From the NCBI RefSeq assembly GCF_964355755.1, contig NC_092673.1:4779001-4843000 (forward strand): 64,000 nt of DNA. Reading direction: 5' to 3'. Every line of letters starts with the position of its first letter. Positions within the stretch are counted from its first letter, which is position 1. This stretch comes from Antedon mediterranea. Lineage: Eukaryota > Echinodermata > Crinoidea > Comatulida > Antedonidae. The notes beneath the pieces are model-generated. The model did no database searches and was not told the DNA's origin. It saw only the letters and a program-made list of their open reading frames with translations. Shown here piece after piece: positions 12,000 to 22,800 of the stretch. The translations under genes were made by a program, and so were the position numbers.

Positions 12000-13817
12000 A
12001 ATATACACATATATATATATATATACCCATACAATATATACACATATGCATACAATTAACATTAAAACCAAGAACGATAAGAAATATACACAAATATAAT
12101 AAATTAGACCTATACGGGCATAAAAAAACCTATAAAATATCATAAACTTTAAAACTTCAGCCTTATATTTAACACGGAAATCAATTACCATCTCTTTAGT
12201 TTTATTAATATTAAAATCTAAGTAATGTACATGAATTAATATTGATTTGGTATTACTATAATTACTATCTTCAAAACTGCAATATAAAAGGACACACACT
12301 ATACAAAGTTCAATTTTCATTTAAAAACTTTACAGGTTGTATCTATTTTCTTGTTAATCTCAGATTTCCAAAATTTGCTAAAATAGCCTAATTGGCAATG
12401 TTTAAATTTATTATTTTCAAATGATTTTTCCCTTTCGAAAAAGATAAATTTTTAAACAATTTTTCTTGAATATGCCATTTTAATGTCACATTATAATAGT
12501 TATCCATTTTGAAAAACAAAACATCAAAAACAAAATTATTTACCTTAAACAAACTGTGATTAAAGCAAAAAATAGATGGGACAGCAAATGGATTTTTGGT
12601 TAAATATGACCATTTACTTTGTAATTTTATAAATTAATGAAACATTATTTTCTTTCGGTTTTTTTTCTACGAAAGTGATTAACTTAAAACTACAAAATAA
12701 CCTATTCAAAGTCTGATTTAATTAATCTTTATTTTTCATGTTTTGTAGGGACAATTTTTAAATAGTTTTTTAATGATTTTTTTAGTTTAAACTTTGTAAA
12801 TATAGTGTAATTTTAGTACGTTACATTTAAAGGTCTAGAGATTTGGGTTGGGATAGATTACTCACGAACACGACAATATTCACACGGAGTTTAGTAGATT
12901 ATGCTATACTAATATTAACAACCACAATAACAATATGGTGCATAATTGTATTAGGTCATGGAAAGCGTAAGAAAGAATAATTAGGTTAAAGTATTGGTAC
13001 GGCCAGACTGCTTTAAAAAAAACCACAAACAAAAATTTGTATAGAAAGTAACAACATTGCATGAATTGCATATTTCGTTGATGAAAACGCGTTAAACGCA
13101 ATAAATTAATTATGCGTTATAACGTCTTCTTGGTTTTCCCCCAGGTCATAGGTTATTTTAATAATATAGGCGCGAGATTGTTGTTGGAGGTGAAAGATTG
13201 ACTTTTGCTAGGCCTGGAAAATGTATCAGAACAAAGTTATTTAAATTTATATTGGCATTTTTGTGTCAAATACACGTCATCTACGATTTCAGCATAGGTA
13301 AAACTACATTGTTTTAGAGCTTTGGGATCGGGAATTCGATCACACTCGTGTGAGTGAGGCACGGCAACAGTAGAGAGAGAGAGGGGTAGGCTATGTGGAG
13401 CCAGCACGAGAAAGCCGGGATTCATTATTATGCTAGGCTAGGCCTAGGCTAGTTAAGTCTAGTTATGAATTCTCACTGAATAATAATTACTACAGACATT
13501 ACTTCCTTCTTTTCGCAATGTGGTATTTGTCAGAGGCCCTACTAGCCTACACACACAGGCAAGCCTAGCTACTAATTAGAAATAAGCTAGGCCTGGCCTG
13601 GCTAAAAAACTAAAGCCGAGAGGCCTAATCATAAAAATGAGGCCTAACCTAGGCCCTATAGCTGACAGTCATTTACCATTTTTAAAGAGTTCTTCCAAAC
13701 ATCCCATCCTCACAGTCTCACAGATTTCCCAAATGCTTATTTATACTGTACAATATGTTTATGTTTGAATAGCCTACGTTAATACTGTATGTTATATTTT
13801 TAGATTGCCTAAAAAAT

Positions 13818-16800
13818 ATGAATTCAGCAGAAGCACAGCCTTCCTCTAAGACGAGGAATGAACGTGTGATGCGAAGGGAACATGTACGCAAGGAAGAAGA
13901 AAGTAAGCTTGTTTAAATCATTGACATAAAAGTTTTGATCAACTTGTTAATTTTAAAGCCCCATTCCCTACGTTTTTTAGATCTAATTTAAGATCACAAA
14001 CTATATTTAATGTAAAAATAATACTATATGGTCCTATTGCGATAACTTTTTTCGTCTTTAAACGGTTAAAAATGTGAAAAATAAATCGATTCTAATAATT
14101 ATAGCGGCCCGCTATAAATCCCAAAATGCATTGCGCGCGGATTGATATTTTTGTTTTTCACCTGTAATTCGCCCACTTTTCGATCGATCGTGAAGCCAAA
14201 ACAAATGGAAGACTCCTAACTTTTCAGCGAAAATACCGGGTTTTCCCCAATTTGTATCAACGGAGTCTGGCAAAAATAGAAAGACAATTAATGCAGCAAC
14301 TATACAACGTCAGGCTAGGTATATAGCTAGCGTACGATGTTCGTACGTTATCGATGTTTACCAGCTAGGCCTACAAAACTAAGCCTAGCTAGGCTAGGCC
14401 TAAGACCGTCCACGAGAGGTCGATCGCCGCGAGCTACTTAGGTAGTGCATTGTTTCTCACTTTTTATCATAATTTACCATAAAACGTACATTTAAGACAA
14501 GGAATGACATGGTTTAATGTTTTTAAAGTGATATATATGTATTATTTTCCAAAAAACGTCCAAAATTGCAGGGAAGGGGTCTTTAAATAAAATTGAAGAA
14601 AAGTTTCAATTACGATAATTTAAGAAAATTCAGGAATTGCCTTAAAAATTACTTCAATATCTAATTACTATAGTATAAGTAAAGGAAAGCCAGAATTACA
14701 AAAATTATTTCATTTTAAGTCATTATTTGGACGCACCTTTATCATCAAAGTATGCCACTGTTGTAAAAGTGAAGTTTCCAATAAATTATTATTATTAAAT
14801 TACAAACATAATTATGCCGTGCTAAATAATAGATAGAATAGAAACAAGTGACGATTTGCTGGCAATATAAAAAAGAAAAATAGCCTATTTTTTTTTAGAC
14901 TAGTTTTATATTTATAATTCTTCCAGGAGAGTTTGAGGGCATGTCTAAAGAAGAGGAAGATCAGATTAAGGTGTGATATTAAATTATATTGTTACTACAA
15001 AATGATATTTGGTATAAATACATGATTATTTAGTATTTAGACAAATTACAATTATTCAAATTTATGTTATATGTTTTTGAATATTCTGTGTCATTAACTT
15101 GTATTTGAATGTACACCTTGATGACTAGTGAAAACAAGTTTTTTTTGGCTATTATTACTTAAACTGTATTGTTTATCATCAGTATTGCTTTACTGTCTTA
15201 AATTTCAGCAAGCCATTGCGCTGAGTATATTAGATAAAAATGGACTGGGCGAGGAGAACGAAGTCTCACCAACGTCCGAGGAGGACAAAGTCTCACAAAC
15301 GTCCCTAGTAAGTAAAATTTGTGTGGCATACTTGAACTAAAGTGCTTAGATGTGATTTGATTATGTTCAATGACTTTTATTTTTTATTTCATAATCTTTT
15401 AATGCATTGTTTTTTTTTTTTGGCATCACATTTGTTGTCTATTAACCGCAAGGTGGATTATTCCACAGTGAACAAATTGTCTACATTTAGTGCTCAATTT
15501 GATCGGGATTGCTTCAATGATGTAAATATTTGCCGTAATTTGATTCAGGGGATTAAAATTATACTTGTAACTATGTTTGGTTAAAAAAGTGTTCACATAA
15601 AGCGTGGTTCCCACTAGCGACGCAACACAAGGACGTAACGCAACGCAAGTGAATTGACCATGGAGCTATAAAATTTATAGCTCCATGAATTGACCAATCA
15701 CAAGCGATGGCTTATTTGCTTGTGATTGCTAACTGTCTATAATTTCGCTTGTCATTGGTTAAAACGCTTGCGTTGCGTTTACGTCCTTGCGTTACGTTCT
15801 AGTGGGAATCACGCTTTAATAGACGTTCTACTATATTTATTTAATTAATGCAGCAGATTAAACACAATTTATAGAGAAATAAAAAGAAAGTTGTTGATAA
15901 GTTATAAAGCTGATTGATAAAAATAATTGATCTATTTAGCCAGTAGACAGAGATCTTAAATTTGCTGTTGTTTAATTCAGGGGGTAGCCCTATTAAATGT
16001 ACATTTTGTTGGGTCCTAAAAGTGTCCCCATAATAAAGGTTATACTATATTTATTTAAGTTTGAAAGCTAATTTGTATAAATCATTGATCTATTTAGCCA
16101 ATAGATGAAGATCACACAGAAAAAAACACCATAAATTCAGGTCAACAATTGTCTGATTCGCAAGTTAGCGATGGATTTGGTGATAACGCAGATGAAGTTG
16201 GAAACGTTGATAAGCACGAGCAAGGTAACATTAAAGAGAAAGACGACAATAAAGATGCGCAAGTTAGCGATGGATTTGGTGATAACGCAGATGAAGTTGG
16301 AAATGTTGATAAGCACAAGCAAGGTAGCATTGAATTGGACGAGAAAGATGACAATAACGACCAATCAAAGGATGACTTTACATTTCCTTATTCGGTTGAA
16401 TCACACAGCTCACCAAAGCAACAAGAGGTTGGTGACAATAAAGGGAATGGTGACAATGTCGAGGATGGGGACAACAATGGACGTTGTGACAATGATAAGG
16501 ATGATGACAACAGTGATAATAGTGACAAAACTGATATGGATTATGAATGTGGTAGAAGTTCTCCACTATTTGAATCTGAACCTGATATTTGTTTGGTATA
16601 TTATCTATTTCTTTCACTTTGTACACAATAATAATAATAAGAATCTAAGTATTTTTTTTTTTTACCATATTTAATGAGCAGCAGTGTCACAAGACAAACA
16701 TATACACAAGATGCTCTACATAAACAAAGTCTTATTACAAGTCTTTGGGAGTGGAGTTGTAAAATCCTGACATATGACAGGACTTGAACCTAGGATTGGT

Positions 16801-19800
16801 AGCCAAGGATCAAAACCACCAAGCCACATCTCCACTCCTAAATGAGATTTAACATAAAGTATACTACTCAGGCATATACCTACACGACCTTCAACAAAAT
16901 ATTATGGAAAACGTGCCTTTTCCTGGTCTTTGGAGCGCCCTTTCCAAACTCAATCAGGAATGCCGAATCGCACCACATTCAAACTACTCATCCAATCCTA
17001 CCTTTTCAATTTGCACTTTCAACATTAATTAATTTTTGTGCTTTTTACATTGATAGTTCAGCGCTTAGAGGGGCCCTGCATTTTGCGCTGTGTAAATCGA
17101 ACATTATTATTATTAACTACTTTCGTATTTTTAAAATCAAAATCATTTTTTTGAAACAATATGATTGAATGACTTTTTTTTGTTAATTTAGGTTGAAGAT
17201 GAAGATATGACCCAGATTTCTCACCAATCGAGTATTCATAGGTAAATTATGTAGATGTTTAAGAATCTTCCAACTTTATTCACATCATACATTAAAAACA
17301 AACAGTACATTATGTGAAAACAGGCCAAAATCAGCTGACTGGCATACTACTACTATAATGCACGGTCTTCAAACAATATTCACTAATGGTTTTTAAACTA
17401 CACACTGCATTGACCCTTTGCACTCTTACAACAATCCTGTCATGGAGTGACAATCAGCATTTTCTACACTCAAATTGTCACTATGCTATTTGAATAATAT
17501 TGATTTATAATGAAAATGTAGTGCACTGCTGTGGTGGGACTATTGTATTTATCTTAAGTTCATATACACTACATTTATGAGAATGCTGTCAAATAAATTA
17601 AAGATAAAAATGATTTTTTTAAAGCGATATTAAATTTCTTTACAGTGAAATGGATATCTTCGCTGTACGGAAGGACAGACTAAGTTTAAAGAAACGTAAA
17701 AGGGAGCCAGTTGACACAGAACAACCCAGGAAAACACCAAAACTTGAAACTAGTGTTCATAATAAAAAGGAGGAGGAATCATCTGAGATTTTTCCATCAT
17801 CAGAACCATACATACCTTTAAAATGTGTGGATAAAAGGTAAAAAAACTATGCATTTTGATGTAGTTTTAATTTTGTTATCTTGTGTCTTCTGCCCCATGG
17901 TTCCATTTCCAGTTAGTTTCACTTAGCTATAAATTCATGCCACTATTTGGATAGCTTTAAATTTATAAGTGGTCAGATGTTTTGGCCTACTCTGACGTAA
18001 TTTTGTACTTTATACTAGGTACATTGAGAAGTAATTCTCAGGTGGGGCTCAAACCCATGACCTCCAGATCACTGGCGTTCATACCTCTAGACCACCAAGC
18101 TTGCGCTGATGGCTAGGGGTTAGATTCGAGCCCGAGTAAGCAGCAGGTACTTTACCAACAGACTATTGCTGGACCTCAGACATAAGCCCATGGGAATATT
18201 ACAGTTTCCTCACTGAGTCTTAGCTGACTTAATTTACCTTTTATTGTTTATTTAAAGAAATCAAGAATATAATATATATTGTAACAGAATTGTTCTTTTT
18301 CTTTTCATATTTTTCTTCAACATCATCAATAGACCAGTAAGTCTGTTATTTTAAATTGTATATTGTTTAAAAAGAAATATAGTTTGTAGGATTTCTATAT
18401 TATAATAGCACTAACCCAAAATTGGTTACTCTATCTTCTAAACTGCATGATACTATTGCCGAACAATTACTTTGCGATGACTGACAATTCGTGGCCAATT
18501 TTGTCTACGTCACAATCAAGTCACATGGTTGGTGGATGGATAATGGCTAGTATTATTCATTCAATCTTTTATTTCGGAATCTCTATGTAATTGCGTATTA
18601 TTTATTTAATTTTGATTAAGTATATATTTCTTTTGTTTATTCAGATTTTAAAGAAATTAAAACCATTATATGCTCCTGACAATGCAAATGCCAACGATTA
18701 CACTTCAATTATTCTTACTATGTTAAACAAACAACTACAAATATTTAGAAGTGCTCAACGTGAACTCTCCAAATTTGCCGCTATGGGGTCACCTGTTCAA
18801 GTCGGCCCATTTATGAGGGGCTGCCTGAAATATCGTAAACGTTCCGAAAAACCGTTTGTCTTTTTTGACAGTAGTGATGATGAACCTGAAGAAATTAATA
18901 AGTCGGGAAAAACTGTAAAATCTCAAAGTGACGCGCTAGGGGAGAATAATCGTAATGTGAATTCTGCTCGGAAACGACGAACGCAAAGCGTAATACACAA
19001 CACGTCCGATTCCGATTTTGAAACCGAGCCAAAGAAACCAAAATTAAGTAAGCAACAAAAAAATCCAGAAAAAAGCGGTCTTGATATTAAGAATGAAGAA
19101 ATTCTTGACGATGATGTTTTATATGCAGGAGAAACGCAACCTTTTTTTGAAGATGACATAAATGAACAACTTGATGATTCACTGTTAAATGACAGTCCAG
19201 TTCAAATTGTGAGTGTGGAGTCTGACCAGGAAACGGATGATGGTCAAGATGCAGATGGACAATCGGGACAACCTTCAGGTCATATAGACTCACAAAATTT
19301 AGACAAATCAACTGAGAATTCTGAAGATAAATCCTCCAATGATTTAAAATTAAAATCTGATAATTTTGTTGATGATGATGCAGTATTGGATGATGTAATT
19401 GAATCAATACTTGAGGATGATAAAGAACCTCATCAAAATGAAAATGAACCCAAAAAACACTTTCAGGATGGTAACGATAGTGACGTGTCATCTGGATCTG
19501 GACCTATTGTGATAAGAGAGAAGCGACCAGACAATTCTCAAGGCTTTTTTGCGCGCAAACGTCGAGCTGATACCGGTGCTTCCACAAGCAGAGGTCTAAG
19601 GTCAAGGCCACGTGAACAATCTCCTGAAATTCCATTAAAAAGTCAACGTAGTGAAAGCCCATCTTCAAAACTAACAAATTTTGATATAGATAAGGTTAGA
19701 AATGAAAAATCTAAAAATACAGTAGAACCACTTCTATTCAGGGGACACTTTCCAGATGTTGTCCCCTTAAGCTTGGTTCCCACTAGCGACGCAACGCAAT

Positions 19801-22800
19801 GACGTAACGCAACGTAAGTAATTTGACCAATCACAAGTGATGGATTATTCGAACAGTGGCTTGTCATTGGTCATCAAGCTTGCTTTGAGTATACGTCCTT
19901 GCGTCGCGTCTCTAGTGGGAACCATGCTTTATTAGGGGCTCTAATCTATCATTACTTTAAACCAATTAATACTTTCCTCTCACATATTATTGATATTTAA
20001 AGCTCTGTCCACACTATCACATTAGTTTGACGACAAAAAAAAGTGTAATGTGCCCAAATACAGTACAGTAGTGATATGACATCATCATGTCCATATATAG
20101 GCACATTTTTTTTCACATTTAAGTTTGATAGTGTAGACAGAGTTTAAGTTTGTATTTATTTTTTCTAGAATGGTATTGCTTGTCCATTGTGCAATGTTCT
20201 CTTTCATCCAGACATGATTTTACGACATGCATCAGAATGTAATGGTCCTGTAGAAGAAGGTAAATAAATAAGACAAATTTAAAATCAACTAAAGCAGAGT
20301 TACTGATAAACATTTTTATTAAATTGATATTTAAAGTGATATTTACAATAATTTTAACTGTATTTGAATTATGATTTTAAATACTTTAGAAACTACAAAT
20401 AAAGAGACTGAGCCTATTGAAATAACAGAAGTGTTAAATTCTGAAGATGATAACTCGACTGGCAGCCAAATGGAGCATGACCATACAGGTGGTTGGGTGT
20501 TCAGGTACGGTAGTTTTAAAGGTAGACACTAACTTATTGTAGCTATGGGTAATAGGTGCAGTAGCTACAGAAACCAAGAATATGGTTTTGTATCATAATG
20601 TATGATCACAAAAAATATATGGTATGCCGGAATTTGATTATTTGTTGACACATGAATTAGGACGATGACTTTCGTTTTGTAAGCTTCATACATATTTTCT
20701 TTGTAGCCTACCACATGTCAAAAAGTCTATATAGTACACTGTTGATTCATCAGTTGCCTCTTTTATTTGTACAAAACAAAAAACCCTGAACAGCTCATAT
20801 ACTTTATTAATTTTGAAACATCTCGCTACGGCCCTGTCATAAATTCTTATTGCCACATGTTTTCTTCAATTGTTACTATCACCACAACACTGATTTTCGA
20901 TTTTCTTTTTAATTCCTTTTACAGTGAAGCAGTAACAACTCCAGTAGCCAAATATGGTAGCAAAAAGAAGACAATATTTAAACCTGCTGAAGAAGGTATG
21001 TAATTGTCCACCTGCTTATTAAATACATAATTGATTCAAATAAACATAATGTTTTAAAATAAATTAAATCATTTTAATATGTTTTTTTATTTCACAGGAG
21101 ATGTATATAGAATCTCTAGTAGTAGTGATGAAGATATATTACCATCAAGAAGGTAAATATTATATTTTGTAATGTTATAGTATGAAGCCTTTTCTACACT
21201 ATCACACTTTGACAAAAAAATGTAATGTGCCCATATATGGACATGATGTCATAACACGGGAATATCACTACCATATTTGGGCACATCACACTTTTTTTTG
21301 TCAAACTAGTTTGATAGTGTAGACAGAGCTTTAGACACGTTTAACTACCATATTTGGGAATATCACTACCATATTTGGGAATATCACTACCATATTTGGG
21401 AATATCACTACCATATTTGGGCACAGTATGAGTAGTTGAATGATGAGAAATACTGTACAGTAGGACAGCCTGATTCTGTCTTCCAATGAATAAAAATATA
21501 CTCCCCATTCAATAAATACAAAAGTGTTATTACAGTGTATCTTTACTAGCACACCTACATTTCCAACGTAAACTTTGTTCAATTAATCCTCTGCTTCCAT
21601 CTTGAATGTCAAAGGTTAGACGAGAGACTAACTAAAAACTGTAGCGCTTGGTTTTTGGTTGTCGAGTAGGACAGTTATTAACCAGCCATGCGTTGCATAA
21701 AATTCTAAAAGATGTTTACAAAAAAACCATAGAACCATTCAATAGAGCGTGGTATGAAATTAACCAATCAAATTGCAAGGATAAACTCAAGTGAAGTTTA
21801 CTATTACAGTCCTATTAACTGGAATGAACAATCACAATTTATGATCAGTTTTTAGAAAAATACCAGCACACCAATGAACTTTACAAGTATGATAGATAAA
21901 ATTTTATGAGAGCAAGACAAATTGTAATATAAACCTTAACTTCAATCAGGTTTTATTGCAAATTTAATTTTTATTGGCATTGAATCATACTCTTGTAAAG
22001 GGGGCACCTTTAGAATCCAATAATCTTAATGTTGAGAACAAACAGAATGATAAACTCAAAGAAATTCTATTAAAGTAACACTTACAATTCATACAACAGC
22101 CGCAATAAAATCAATATTTATATCTTTTTTAAAAACACTTTTGTAGAACATCGCACGACAACATCAGCAGTGGTCCAGACCATATTGATCAAGTTGTGTC
22201 TGATATGGTTGGTAGAAAACAGATGTCAATAAGTGTGCCAAAAGCAACTAAAAGACAAAGAACTAAACAACAATCAAAGAACAGGTAACCAGTAGACATT
22301 CATACTTCAATGTGCCCTAAAAGCTGACCAGATTGTTCAGTAATTTAGGCAAATTACCAAGGATACAAAGTCATTTCATTCGCTGTCCTCAACAGTGGTA
22401 ACCCTTTTCGCAAGATGATCTACACAAAGTCATAAACGTTTTGGAAGTGGAGTTATATTTTAATTAAAGACAATCTTGGCATCTTACAGGATTTAAAACC
22501 AAGACCCTGGGATTGGTAACCAACCATCTTCATTCAACCAACAAACCAACTACAACTCAATTCAGTGTCTAGGATTGCTAAACAACTCTCTAGTTATTCC
22601 TTATGCACCAGGGGACATTGGGTACAGTAAATACACTCAGTGGCATACCGCAGAGGCATGGTTTAGGAACCCTAGGTGGCACTCCAAGGCTTGAGGCAGG
22701 GCTTTTTTACCTTTTTTCGACATATTGTAATGCCTCTTTTTCCTCTGGGCACTGCCCCATAAGCTCCGGAGCCACTGGGTTTAGCCAGTGAGCGCTCATA

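Larger units (their letters stand above)
9666..13803. other. Divergent spacer between Skeletor-like gene and UIMC1
   Basis: No convincing coding exon was found. The interval holds a family B element (10417-10600), a retroelement tail with a TATGAC microsatellite (about 11460-11610), a long inverted repeat (11609-11999) and otherwise AT-rich sequence. Both flanking genes start here in opposite directions, so promoters must lie in it, but no TATA or initiator could be assigned. The 13.1-13.8 kb part is enriched in AGGCCTA motifs. A strong acceptor-like TTTTTAG just before the UIMC1 ATG suggests an untranslated first exon somewhere upstream. Confidence 0.5.

Noticed and set aside
11979-12320. 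113-codon minus-strand frame rich in Ile/Tyr/Val
   Set aside because: Translation of AT-rich sequence and an ATATAT microsatellite next to an inverted repeat.
16675-16845. A functional tRNA gene
   Set aside because: A and B boxes are present, but the cloverleaf is not complete and the sequence is shared with other dispersed copies, so it is a SINE.
18591-18644. N-terminal extension of the long UIMC1 exon frame
   Set aside because: This stretch is the pyrimidine tract and acceptor of the intron; the exon begins at 18645.
19695-19802. Continuation of the same frame past 19694
   Set aside because: It runs into dispersed repeats, including a family B element; the donor AAG|GTTAGA at 19694 keeps phase 0 with the zinc-finger exon.
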